A stretch of DNA of 9,495 nt, taken from an uncultured Clostridia bacterium (GTDB taxonomy: Bacteria > Bacillota > Clostridia > Oscillospirales > Acutalibacteraceae). Of this stretch, positions 1 through 5,950 are shown piece by piece (within the stretch, counting starts at the first letter, position 1; each line of letters starts with the position of its first letter). The translations under genes and the position numbers were made by a program. The stretch covers positions 1-9,495 of the forward strand of contig CANQGN010000048.1 in NCBI GenBank assembly GCA_947623215.1, given 5' to 3'. Below the pieces are notes generated by a model, which worked only from the letters and a program-made list of their open reading frames with translations, made no database searches and was not told the origin of the DNA.

Positions 1-255
1 GATAACCCCCATAAAGGCGCCCACGCTCATAAACCCGGCGTGGCCGAGGCTGAGCTCGCCCATAACCCCCACTGTAAGGTTAAGCGAAACGGCCATAGAA
101 ATGTAGCAGCAAATGGGCACCAGCAGCCCCTGCTGCGAGCGGCTGAGCAGCCCGCCGCCAGAAAGCAGCGACGCAAGCGCAAAGGCGACAATGACCATGG
201 CGTAAGTAATAAAGTCGCTGCGGGTGGTCTTTTTTAAGGTAGTCCAGCGTTTCAT
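1..255 (-). CDS. livM: Branched-chain amino acid ABC transporter permease LivM, N-terminal part (cut by window edge)
   Basis: LivM is one of the two inner-membrane permeases of the high-affinity leucine/isoleucine/valine importer (LivFGHMK). Only the first 85 residues lie in the window; the family is usually about 300-350 residues, so the gene continues beyond base 1. After a basic N-terminus comes a hydrophobic segment (about residues 16-34), then residues 45-85 carry the family signature around GELSLGHAGFMSVGA (67-81), which is typical of LivM and has its counterpart in LivH as NFAHGD. The ATG at 253-255 is preceded by a strong AAAGGGGGG ribosome binding site that runs up to and partly overlaps the livH stop codon. 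The gap between livH and livM is only 12 bases, so translation is probably coupled. The remaining livG/livF ATPase genes would be expected further left. The identification rests on sequence resemblance and synteny and is firm despite truncation. Confidence 0.93.
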   Translation of the reverse strand, partial: MKRWTTLKKTTRSDFITYAMVIVAFALASLLSGGGLLSRSQQGLLVPICCYISMAVSLNLTVGVMGELSLGHAGFMSVGAFMGVI

Positions 256-267
256 GGTTGCCCCCCT

Positions 268-1146
268 TTACACTTTTTCGGGCACGTATTTGCCCAGCAG
301 CCCCGCCGGGCGAACCAGCAGCACCACAATTAACACGGCGAATACAATGGAATTGGCCAGCTGGGTAGAAATGTAGGCCTTGGCGAAGGATTCTATAATG
401 CCCAGCAAAATACCGCCCAAAAAGGCGCCGGGAATGGACCCGATGCCGCCAAACACCGCGGCGGTAAAGGCCTTAATGCCGGGCATGGAGCCGGTGGTGG
501 GCATTAAGGTGGGGTAAGAGGAGCAAAGCAGCACCCCCGCCACCGCCGCCAGCGCAGAACCAATGGCAAAGGTAACCGAAATGGTGCGGTTTACGTTTAT
601 GCCCATCAGCTGCGCCGCGCCTTTATCCTCTGAGCAGGCGCGCATGGCCTTGCCCAGCTTGGTTTTGGCGGTAAACAGGGTAAGGGCAATCATAATGACA
701 ATACAGGCCGCTACGGTAACCAGCGAAACCATAGAGATAGAAAGCCGGCCGCCAAATAAATTCACGGCGCCCGAAACCACGGGAATATAGCTGCGGGGGT
801 TTACGCCAAACAGCAGCTGCGCGGCGTTTTGCAAAAAGTACGAAACGCCAATGGCGGTAATCAGCACGGCCAGCGAGCTTGCCTGCCGCAGCGGGCGGTA
901 GGCGAAGCCTTCTATTACCACGCCCAAAACGGTGCACACCGCCATGGCCGCCAAAACGGCCGCCCAGCCCGGCAGCCCGAGCAGGGTCATGGCGAACAGC
1001 GACATGTAGCCGCCCACCATAATGACGTCGCCGTGGGCAAAGTTGAGCATTTTGGCAATGCCGTACACCATGGTATAGCCAAGGGCAATAATGGCGTACA
1101 CGCTGCCTAAACTGACGCCCGAGATAAGATAGGATAAAAACTCCAT
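268..1146 (-). CDS. livH: Branched-chain amino acid ABC transporter permease LivH
   Basis: This is the first permease of the branched-chain amino acid ABC importer; it pairs with LivM to form the membrane channel fed by the LivK lipoprotein. The 292-residue length is normal for LivH. Visible features are an N-terminal hydrophobic segment (residues 5-30, SLGSVYAIIALGYTMVYGI), the family hallmark NFAHGD (35-40), several further hydrophobic spans, and a cytoplasmic loop near residues 168-190 (RACSEDKGAAQLMGINV) matching the region that docks the ATPases. The C-terminus is hydrophobic and then ends KYVPEKV. The ATG at 1144-1146 has an AAGGGG site five bases upstream. livK lies upstream on the same strand across a 225-bp gap that holds a terminator-like hairpin, and livM follows 12 bases downstream. 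In-frame and complete with no anomaly. Substrate specificity within hydrophobic amino acids cannot be read from sequence alone, because related systems carry other amino acids or urea. Confidence 0.96.
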   Translation of the reverse strand: MEFLSYLISGVSLGSVYAIIALGYTMVYGIAKMLNFAHGDVIMVGGYMSLFAMTLLGLPGWAAVLAAMAVCTVLGVVIEGFAYRPLRQASSLAVLITAIGVSYFLQNAAQLLFGVNPRSYIPVVSGAVNLFGGRLSISMVSLVTVAACIVIMIALTLFTAKTKLGKAMRACSEDKGAAQLMGINVNRTISVTFAIGSALAAVAGVLLCSSYPTLMPTTGSMPGIKAFTAAVFGGIGSIPGAFLGGILLGIIESFAKAYISTQLANSIVFAVLIVVLLVRPAGLLGKYVPEKV

Positions 1147-1199
1147 ACGAACCCCTTACCTTGTTAGTAAATCAGTAGTAGTAAATTTTGGTGAATGAA

Positions 1200-1226
1200 C
1201 GGTTTGTACCCGATAGGGACGAACCG
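1200..1226. other. Imperfect hairpin in the livK-livH gap
   Basis: An 11-bp inverted repeat with one bulged A and a 4-base loop (GATA on the plus strand) lies about 55 bases ahead of the livH start. Arms are CGGTTTGTACCC and GGGACGAACCG. On the minus strand, which is the transcribed strand for liv, one pair becomes a C/A mismatch and no T-tract follows, so it does not look like a terminator. It could be a processing or stability element at the 5' end of the livHM message. Confidence 0.35.
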
Positions 1227-1280
1227 GTTTTGGCAGGCAAAATCTTTTGATTCGGATGATTCGGCCCTGTCGGGTGCAAA

Positions 1281-1330
1281 CCAAATAAGAAGAACGGCCG
1301 CCGGTAAGTACAAGCGCTTAACGGCGGCCG
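1281..1330 (-). terminator. Intrinsic terminator or attenuator downstream of livK
   Basis: Reading on the minus strand, a perfect 9-bp GC-rich stem (CGGCCGCCG at 1322-1330 with CGGCGGCCG at 1295-1303 when read on that strand) is extended by four more pairs inside after one mismatch, closes on a short loop, and is followed by the T-rich run TTCTTCTTATTT. It begins about 40 bases after the livK stop. livH follows on the same strand without an obvious promoter of its own. This is the common arrangement in which part of the transcripts stop after the abundantly needed binding protein and the rest read through into the permease genes. Confidence 0.75.
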
Positions 1331-1371
1331 AAGAAAACAAAGTGGGAAGCTCGGCGCGTGAAAGCCCGTGG

Positions 1372-2532
1372 TTACGGGGTCACGTATACGCCGTTTTGAA
1401 TGACCACGGCGCGAGGCGCTTTTGAAACCTCGCCGGTGGCTTTCCAGGTCATGCCGGTACCGGTTAACCCGTCTACGCTAATGGTGGGCATGGTAGCTAC
1501 CATTTTGTCGCAAACGGCGGCAGCGTCCATATCGGCCGTAACGCCCGCCTGCTTCATGGCGGCGTAGTAGGTGTAAACGGCGTCGTAACCGTCGGCCGCA
1601 AACTGGTTGGGCGTTTCGTTAAACCGCTTTTCATACTCGGCAACAAAGCTCTTGGTGCGTTCGTCCTGCGCGTCGGCGGCAAAGGGGGTCAGCAGCATTA
1701 CGCCTTCGGCCAAAGAGGTATCAAAATCCTTTAAGGTTAAAATACCGTCCATACCGTCTACCCCAAAGAAGGTGGGGGCGAAGTTCATCTGCTTGGCCTG
1801 GGCCAAAATAACCGAAGCGGGCTGGTAGTAAATGGGCAAAAAGACGATTTCCGCGCCCTTCGACTGGGCGGAGGTCAGCTGTACCGAAAAATCGGTGGCG
1901 GTGTCTTTGGTAAAGGTGGTTTCGTCTACCACGGTTACGTTTTTCGCGGCGGCTTCCTGCACAAAGGTGTCGCGAATGCCTTGCGAGTAAGCGTCGTCGT
2001 TGCGGTAAATGACGGCCACCTTTTTACCGGCCATGTTCTCGGCAATATAGTCCGCCGCCGCAATGCCCTGGTTGGGGTCGGTAAAGCAGATTTGGTACAT
2101 ATTGTCTTTGTCTTTAATCACGTCGGTAGAAGAGGCAGAGGGGGTGAGCATAAACACCCGGTCGGTGTTGGCCTTGGCCGAAACCGCAATGCAGGGGGTG
2201 GTGGTAACGGTGCCGATAATGGCTTTGGCGCCCCAGTCGAGCAGGGTGTTGTAGGCATTGGTGGCCGTTTCGGCATCGTTTACGTCGTCTTCGGCGCGGA
2301 AGTCAAACTGAATGGCTTCGCCCAGCGCGTTAATTTCGTCTACCGCAATTTTAGCGCCGTTCATGGCAGCGTTGCCGTAAATGGCGGCGTCGCCGGTAAG
2401 CGGGCCGATGCCGCCCAACTTAATGGCGGCGGCGGTGGCGTCACCGTCGTTCGAGCCTTCGCCGCAGGCGGCGCAGCAAAGCACCAGCGCCACGCTGAGG
2501 GCAAGACAAAGCAGTCTTACAAAACGTTTCAT
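1372..2532 (-). CDS. livK: Branched-chain amino acid ABC transporter substrate-binding lipoprotein (LivK-like)
   Basis: This is the extracellular, membrane-tethered receptor that captures the amino acid and delivers it to LivHM. The 386-residue length fits the periplasmic-binding-protein type 1 family (Peripla_BP_6). Residues 1-23 form a lipoprotein signal peptide: basic start MKRFVR, hydrophobic core, then CAAC with the likely lipidated cysteine at residue 23. Cys rather than Leu at position -3 is slightly unusual. A Gly/Asp/Asn/Ser-rich linker follows to about residue 33. The mature domain opens with IKLGGIGPLTGDAAIYG (37-53) and GAKIAVDEIN (59-68), a pattern typical of LivJ/LivK-type receptors. 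I chose ATG 2530-2532 because AGAGAGG lies 10 bases upstream and the protein then begins with the signal peptide; an in-frame start 22 codons earlier lacks a site and would spoil it. Transcription comes from the strong promoter at 2692-2720, with a hairpin terminator after the stop. Ligand could also be another hydrophobic amino acid. Confidence 0.94.
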   Translation of the reverse strand: MKRFVRLLCLALSVALVLCCAACGEGSNDGDATAAAIKLGGIGPLTGDAAIYGNAAMNGAKIAVDEINALGEAIQFDFRAEDDVNDAETATNAYNTLLDWGAKAIIGTVTTTPCIAVSAKANTDRVFMLTPSASSTDVIKDKDNMYQICFTDPNQGIAAADYIAENMAGKKVAVIYRNDDAYSQGIRDTFVQEAAAKNVTVVDETTFTKDTATDFSVQLTSAQSKGAEIVFLPIYYQPASVILAQAKQMNFAPTFFGVDGMDGILTLKDFDTSLAEGVMLLTPFAADAQDERTKSFVAEYEKRFNETPNQFAADGYDAVYTYYAAMKQAGVTADMDAAAVCDKMVATMPTISVDGLTGTGMTWKATGEVSKAPRAVVIQNGVYVTP

Positions 2533-2685
2533 TTTGAACAAACCTCTCTTTTTTTCAATTCTTGCGTTTGTCGCCAAACGCTTGGCTAAGCGCTGCAACC
2601 CGGGGCGGCCGCCGCAAAGCGGGGAAGTGTTGAAAAAAACCGCTTCACTTTGGCAACTTTCCGCCGAATTGCATTGCTTTTACAA
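2533..2685 (-). promoter_or_regulatory. Structured 5' leader of livK (about 150 nt)
   Basis: The leader between the predicted livK transcription start (about 2685) and its ATG is long for a simple untranslated region. Close to the ribosome binding site it contains a perfect 7-bp hairpin, GCGTTTG / CAAACGC, capped by a GCGA (GNRA) tetraloop on the minus strand at 2564-2581. Overlapping it just upstream is a competing 5-bp hairpin CGCTT-AGCC-AAGCG (about 2578-2591). Further upstream is a GC-rich block (about 2600-2625) and a run of seven T residues in the transcript near 2634-2640, without a convincing stem directly before it. I do not recognise a known riboswitch class here. Confidence 0.4.
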
Positions 2686-2691
2686 TGTCAT

Positions 2692-2720
2692 ATCTTATCA
2701 CACCCCATTCCGGCTGTCAA
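2692..2720 (-). promoter_or_regulatory. SigA-type promoter of the liv operon
   Basis: On the minus strand the -35 is TTGACA (2715-2720, perfect consensus) and the -10 is TAAGAT (2692-2697, one mismatch), separated by exactly 17 bp. A TG dinucleotide precedes the -10, giving an extended -10 character. The predicted start of transcription is near 2685. Its -35 is only 41 bp from the -35 of the divergent T-box promoter. Confidence 0.88.
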
Positions 2721-2761
2721 GAAAAAAAGTGCAAATCCGCCCCGCAAAAGAGAAAAAAACC

Positions 2762-2790
2762 TTGACTTTTTGCTTTTGGCGGTTTATAAT
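2762..2790 (+). promoter_or_regulatory. SigA-type promoter of the T-box/trpB unit
   Basis: The -35 is TTGACT (2762-2767) and the -10 is the perfect TATAAT (2785-2790) with a 17-bp spacer. An A-rich stretch (AAAAGAGAAAAAAA) sits immediately upstream of the -35 and may act as an UP-like element. The predicted transcription start is around 2797, a few bases ahead of the first T-box stem, which places the riboswitch exactly at the 5' end of the transcript. Confidence 0.9.
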
Positions 2791-3064
2791 AAACAAAACC
2801 GATGACAAAGAGTAGTAGCGCAGCGTTCGGCGACCTTTTTTCAGAGAGCCGCAGGCGGTGGAATTGCGGCGGCGCCTACTGCGCGAATGGACTTTGGAGG
2901 GCAAACTCAAAGTCGGGGGGCTTTGAAAAGAAAGCCCGCCCGGCCGGTAAGGGCGCCGTGTTCCGCACGTTACAGCGGCCGACGTATAATCTGTACGTCA
3001 TGAGAGCGCCTGGCGGCCCTTTACCACAAGGTCGGCAGGTGAAGCCGGGTGGCACCGCAGGGCG

Positions 3065-3085
3065 GTGTAAAGTTGCCGTTTACAC
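3065..3085 (+). other. Accessory hairpin inside the T-box antiterminator loop
   Basis: A perfect 7-bp inverted repeat GTGTAAA (3065-3071) / TTTACAC (3079-3085) with a 7-base loop sits between the two halves of the antiterminator. Its last two bases overlap the first two of the terminator stem. It may bring the antiterminator arms together, acting like a clamp on the long apical loop. Confidence 0.55.
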
Positions 3086-3129
3086 AGTCCTGTCCCAGCA
3101 AGCACTGGGGCAGGACTGTTTTGTTTTGT
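3084..3129 (+). terminator. Regulated terminator of the Trp T-box
   Basis: A 15-bp stem (ACAGTCCTGTCCCAG at 3084-3098 with CTGGGGCAGGACTGT at 3105-3119, one G-U pair) has a 6-base loop and is followed by TTTTGTTTTGT. Its 5' arm contains the bases (3089-3096) that the antiterminator needs, so the two structures are mutually exclusive. It ends about 35 bases before the trpB start codon. Confidence 0.95.
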
Positions 3130-3163
3130 CCCGCGTTTATTTTGAAAGGAGCGATCAGCAACC

Positions 3164-4537
3164 ATGGCAGAAAGCAAAATCCCTTACAAAATCTATCTGG
3201 ACGAACACGAGATGCCCACCAAATGGTACAACCTGCGGGCCGACATGAAGAACAAGCCCGCCCCGCTTATGAACCCCGGCACCCACCAGCCCATGACGGC
3301 GGAGGAGCTGGGCGCGGTCTTCTGCGAAGAGCTGGTGCAGCAGGAGATGGACAATACCACCCCCTTCTTTGACATTCCAGACGAAATTCAGCGGTTTTAC
3401 AAAATGTACCGCCCCTCGCCGGTAGTGCGGGCCTATTGTTTGGAAGAAAAGCTGCAAACCCCCGCGAAAATTTACTACAAGTTTGAGGGTAACAACACCA
3501 GCGGTTCGCACAAGTTAAACTCCGCCATTGCCCAGGCCTATTACGCCAAAAAGCAGGGGCTGAAAGGCGTTACCACCGAAACCGGCGCCGGCCAGTGGGG
3601 CACCGCCCTTTCTATGGCCTGCTCGTATTTGGATTTAGACTGCAAGGTGTACATGGTGAAGGTCAGCTACGAGCAAAAGCCCTTTCGGCGAGAGGTTATG
3701 CGCACCTACGGCGCTTCGGTAACCCCTTCGCCCTCTGACACCACCAACGTAGGCCGCAAAATTTTGGCAGAGCACCCCGGCACCACCGGGTCGCTGGGCT
3801 GCGCCATTTCAGAGGCGGTAGAGGTTGCCGTCTCCAACCCCGGCTACCGCTACGTGCTGGGGTCGGTGTTAAATCAGGTGCTGCTGCACCAGTCGGTGAT
3901 TGGGTTAGAGAGCAAAATCGCGCTGGATAAATACGGCGTCAAGCCGGACGTTATCATCGGCTGCGCCGGCGGCGGTTCCAACCTCGGCGGGCTGATTGCC
4001 CCCTTTATGGGCGAAAAGCTGCGGGGCGAGGCCGACTACCGCATTGTGGCGGTAGAGCCTGCCTCTTGCCCCAGCTTTACCCGCGGCGTGTTTGCTTACG
4101 ACTTTTGCGATACCGGCATGGTTTGCCCGCTGGCCAAAATGTACACGCTGGGCAGCGACTTTATTCCCGCGCCCAACCACGCGGGCGGGTTGCGCTACCA
4201 CGGCATGAGCCCGGTGCTCTCACAGCTTTACCACGACGGGTATATGGAGGCTGTCTCGGTACCCCAAACCAGCGTGTTTGAGGCGGCGGAGCAGTTTGCC
4301 CGGGTAGAGGGCATTTTGCCGGCGCCCGAAAGCTCCCACGCCATTCGCGTGGCCATAGACGAAGCGCTGAAATGCAAAGAAACCGGCGAAGAAAAGACCA
4401 TTCTCTTTGGCCTTACCGGCACCGGCTACTTTGACATGGTGGCCTTTGAGAAGTTCCACGAGGGCAAAATGGATGATTATATTCCCACCGACGAAGAGCT
4501 GAAGGCCTACGCCGATAAGCTGCCGAAGGTAGACTAA
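3164..4537 (+). CDS. trpB2: Tryptophan synthase beta chain, TrpB2 type
   Basis: This PLP enzyme joins indole and L-serine to make L-tryptophan in the cytoplasm. At 457 residues it is longer than classical TrpB1 (about 400), as TrpB2 proteins are. The PLP lysine is K117 in GSHKLNSA (114-121); the catalytic glutamate is E139 in TETGAGQWG (138-146), where the Trp replaces the His of TrpB1 and marks the TrpB2 subgroup; the PLP phosphate loop is GCAGGGSNLGG (266-276); and the C-terminal GLTGTGYFD (416-424) corresponds to the cofactor-facing Ser/Thr motif. The ATG at 3164 has GGAG 12 bases upstream, and the protein begins in the usual TrpB2 manner. No trpA or other trp gene adjoins it; a terminator follows directly. 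TrpB2 enzymes are known to work independently of TrpA or only weakly with it, so an indole-salvage role is an inference. Regulation is by the upstream tRNA-Trp T-box. Confidence 0.95.
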   Translation: MAESKIPYKIYLDEHEMPTKWYNLRADMKNKPAPLMNPGTHQPMTAEELGAVFCEELVQQEMDNTTPFFDIPDEIQRFYKMYRPSPVVRAYCLEEKLQTPAKIYYKFEGNNTSGSHKLNSAIAQAYYAKKQGLKGVTTETGAGQWGTALSMACSYLDLDCKVYMVKVSYEQKPFRREVMRTYGASVTPSPSDTTNVGRKILAEHPGTTGSLGCAISEAVEVAVSNPGYRYVLGSVLNQVLLHQSVIGLESKIALDKYGVKPDVIIGCAGGGSNLGGLIAPFMGEKLRGEADYRIVAVEPASCPSFTRGVFAYDFCDTGMVCPLAKMYTLGSDFIPAPNHAGGLRYHGMSPVLSQLYHDGYMEAVSVPQTSVFEAAEQFARVEGILPAPESSHAIRVAIDEALKCKETGEEKTILFGLTGTGYFDMVAFEKFHEGKMDDYIPTDEELKAYADKLPKVD

Positions 4538-4565
4538 TTCTCTTCTCGACCCCGTTATTCCAAAC

Positions 4566-4618
4566 AAAAACGCACGCTTTCCCGATTTTCCATTGCATTC
4601 GGGCGAGCGTGCGTTTTT
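4566..4618. terminator. Bidirectional intrinsic terminator between trpB2 and the acyltransferase gene
   Basis: Arms AAAAACGCACGCT (4566-4578) and AGCGTGCGTTTTT (4606-4618) form up to 13 pairs; after a small internal loop an inner CCCGA/TCGGG helix (4581-4585 with 4599-4603) closes the structure. T-tracts are present on both strands, so it can stop transcription of trpB2 (plus) and of the convergent acyltransferase gene (minus, whose stop lies 38 bases away). Confidence 0.9.
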
Positions 4619-4655
4619 TTGAACTTGTTAAAAAAGAGCGGCGGGGGAGGGGCCG

Positions 4656-5735
4656 TTAACCCTGCGGCTGGCGGGCGGCTTTGTTGCCCCGGGGGCGCAG
4701 CAGCCAGTTCAGCAGGCGGTGCAACAAGAGGGCGCCGAGCAGCGACAGCACAAAATAAACGAATATAAAAGCGAGAACGCCCAGCCACCGGTGGGGCTGC
4801 CAGCCTAAAAATGCGCGTAACACCTTGCGCACCGCAATGTGCACCACGTAAAACTCTAAGGTAATGCCGCCAAAGGCGGAAAGCCAGCGGTAAAGGCGGC
4901 CGCCCTCCAAATAACGCAGCAGCAGCACCAGCAAAAAGACCACCCCCACGGCTTGCAGGCTGCCAAACAGCCGGTGAATCAAATCGCGGTAAACGTCCAG
5001 CGCGGGGTAAAGCCGCAGCGGCGTTTCTATCAGGTCGCGGGCAAACAGCGGCAGTAACAGCACCACCAGCAGGGCGGGGCGCACCGGCTTTTTCTCATAC
5101 ACCAGCGGCCCGGCCAGCGCGCCGAGCACAAACACGGGGAAGCGGCAAAACATAATCTCCAGCACCGCAAACCCCTCCGGGTTGAGGGTGTTCCAAATGG
5201 CCAGCAGAATGATATAAAGGGCGGTCAGCAGCAGGCAGAGCGCCTTTTGCCCGCGCACGATCAGCCGGTAAAGGGCGGGGTAGAGGGCGTAGCAAAGGGC
5301 AATGCAGCCCAAAAACCACATGGCGCTGCCCCCCGGCCGGGTAAAGGTAATTTGCTGCCAGGTCTCGGCCGCTGTTTCAAGGCCGGTCAGGTTCAGCAGG
5401 GCAAAATAAGGCAGGCTGAATATGCGGTAAACAACCAAAATGCGGGTAAACCGCCCGGCGTAAAACCGCCGCACGCACCCGCCCCGCTTTTGCATGGCGA
5501 AGTAGAGTGAAATGCCGGACAAAAACAAAAACGCGTCTACCCCAAAGTTGCCGCTGGTTACCACGTGCTGCAAGGCGTAGCGCGAGACCTTCATGCCCTC
5601 CAAGCCGTCCTGCACGTGAAAAAGAAAAATCCACACCATAAACAGGCCGTAAAGGGCGCCCCGGTACCGGCTGAGCCAGTACCAGTTGCAGCGCTCGCGG
5701 CCTGTCGTTTGGGGTTGTTGGGCTTCCGGTATCAT
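4656..5735 (-). CDS. Membrane acyltransferase family 3 protein (OafA/YrhL-like)
   Basis: Members of acyltransferase family 3 (PF01757) move acetyl or other acyl groups onto cell-surface sugars, peptidoglycan or exported molecules from within the membrane. The protein is 359 residues, normal for the single-domain type, and consists of about ten hydrophobic segments ending in a basic cytoplasmic tail. The first hydrophobic helix carries R25 and H40 in the pattern R-x(14)-FH, matching the family's conserved Arg/His in helix 1. GNFGVDAFLFLSG (62-74) is the clearest signature, followed by a basic loop around RFYAGRFTRIL (90-100). I chose ATG 5733-5735 because GGGAG lies eight bases upstream; the open frame continues upstream only because it runs antisense through no stop in the tRNA-Ser gene, which is not coding. 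The acceptor substrate cannot be told from the sequence. The gene begins some 38 bases after the tRNA terminator and shows no clear promoter. Confidence 0.9.
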   Translation of the reverse strand: MIPEAQQPQTTGRERCNWYWLSRYRGALYGLFMVWIFLFHVQDGLEGMKVSRYALQHVVTSGNFGVDAFLFLSGISLYFAMQKRGGCVRRFYAGRFTRILVVYRIFSLPYFALLNLTGLETAAETWQQITFTRPGGSAMWFLGCIALCYALYPALYRLIVRGQKALCLLLTALYIILLAIWNTLNPEGFAVLEIMFCRFPVFVLGALAGPLVYEKKPVRPALLVVLLLPLFARDLIETPLRLYPALDVYRDLIHRLFGSLQAVGVVFLLVLLLRYLEGGRLYRWLSAFGGITLEFYVVHIAVRKVLRAFLGWQPHRWLGVLAFIFVYFVLSLLGALLLHRLLNWLLRPRGNKAARQPQG

Positions 5736-5760
5736 AGCAAGTCTCCCGTATGAAGCAAGG

Positions 5761-5815
5761 TAAAAAAAGAAAAAACCGGCAAGCCTTTCAAGTTCAGAAA
5801 AAGACTTGCCGGTTT
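5761..5815 (-). terminator. Intrinsic terminator of tRNA-Ser
   Basis: On the minus strand an 11-bp stem (5805-5815 with 5773-5783; arms AAACCGGCAAG and CTTGCCGGTTT) encloses a 21-base loop and is followed by TTTCTTTTTTTA. The first three bases of the stem overlap the encoded CCA end of the tRNA, so the hairpin starts right at the tRNA 3' end. The acyltransferase ribosome binding site lies only about 15-20 bases beyond the T-tract. Confidence 0.88.
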
Positions 5816-5907
5816 GGCGGAGAAACGGGGATTCGAACCCCGGATACGGCTGTAACCGTATACACGATTTCCAATCGTGCTCCTTCGACCAGCTCGGACA
5901 TTTCTCC
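5815..5907 (-). tRNA. tRNA-Ser, anticodon GGA
   Basis: The minus strand folds as a class II (long variable arm) tRNA of 93 nt. The acceptor stem is GGAGAAA/TTTCTCC with discriminator G and an encoded CCA (5815-5817). The anticodon stem is CACGA/TCGTG with loop TTGGAAA (5868-5874), giving anticodon GGA at 5870-5872, which reads UCC and UCU serine codons. The variable arm is a 6-bp helix ATACGG/CCGTAT, diagnostic of serine/leucine/tyrosine tRNAs. The T arm is CGGGG-TTCGAAT-CCCCG. G73 as discriminator is a known serine identity element. It stands alone, with its own promoter and terminator. Confidence 0.98.
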
Positions 5908-5920
5908 ACAGGGCTTTGTT

Positions 5921-5949
5921 ATTCTACCAAATCCCCCGGCAAAAATCAA
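5921..5949 (-). promoter_or_regulatory. Promoter of tRNA-Ser
   Basis: On the minus strand the -35 is TTGATT (5944-5949) and the -10 is TAGAAT (5921-5926) with a 17-bp spacer. Transcription would begin around 5914, only a few bases before the mature tRNA 5' end at 5907. Confidence 0.8.
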
Positions 5950-5950
5950 G

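Larger units (their letters stand above)
2801..3129 (+). promoter_or_regulatory. tRNA-Trp-responsive T-box riboswitch controlling trpB
   Basis: This leader fills the otherwise gene-free stretch before trpB. Stem I can be paired by eye: CAAAG (2806-2810) with CTTTG (2892-2896), then an internal loop AGTAGTA (2811-2817) facing GAATGGA (2885-2891), then GCGCAG (2818-2823) with CTGCGC (2879-2884). That internal loop is the specifier loop, and the codon after GAA is TGG (2888-2890), which is tryptophan. The distal part has the conserved AGAGAG bulge (2843-2848) and a GGTGGAA-containing loop. A side hairpin GGGCTTT/AAAGCCC follows at 2918-2937. The T-box core GGGTGGCACCGC spans 3047-3058; its bulge TGGC (3050-3053) would pair with a GCCA 3' end, as expected for bacterial tRNA-Trp with discriminator G. 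Antiterminator pairing is GGG/CCC (3047-3049 with 3094-3096) and GCAGG/CCTGT (3057-3061 with 3089-3093). By T-box logic, uncharged tRNA-Trp stabilises it and permits transcription of trpB. Confidence 0.95.

Noticed and set aside
1981..2589. Plus-strand open frame of 202 codons opposite livK
   Set aside because: Shadow of livK in GC-rich DNA: low-complexity Gly/Val-rich translation, no ribosome binding site.
2533..2598. N-terminal extension of livK by 22 codons
   Set aside because: It would place a polar basic stretch ahead of the lipoprotein signal peptide and lacks a ribosome binding site.
2802..3248. Plus-strand open frame of 148 codons across the trpB leader
   Set aside because: It runs through the T-box stems and into trpB in another frame. 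RNA structure explains the sequence, and the translation resembles no protein.
5736..5909. N-terminal extension of the acyltransferase frame by 58 codons
   Set aside because: It would cover the tRNA-Ser gene and its terminator. ATG 5735 has a well-placed GGGAG and gives a normal family N-terminus.
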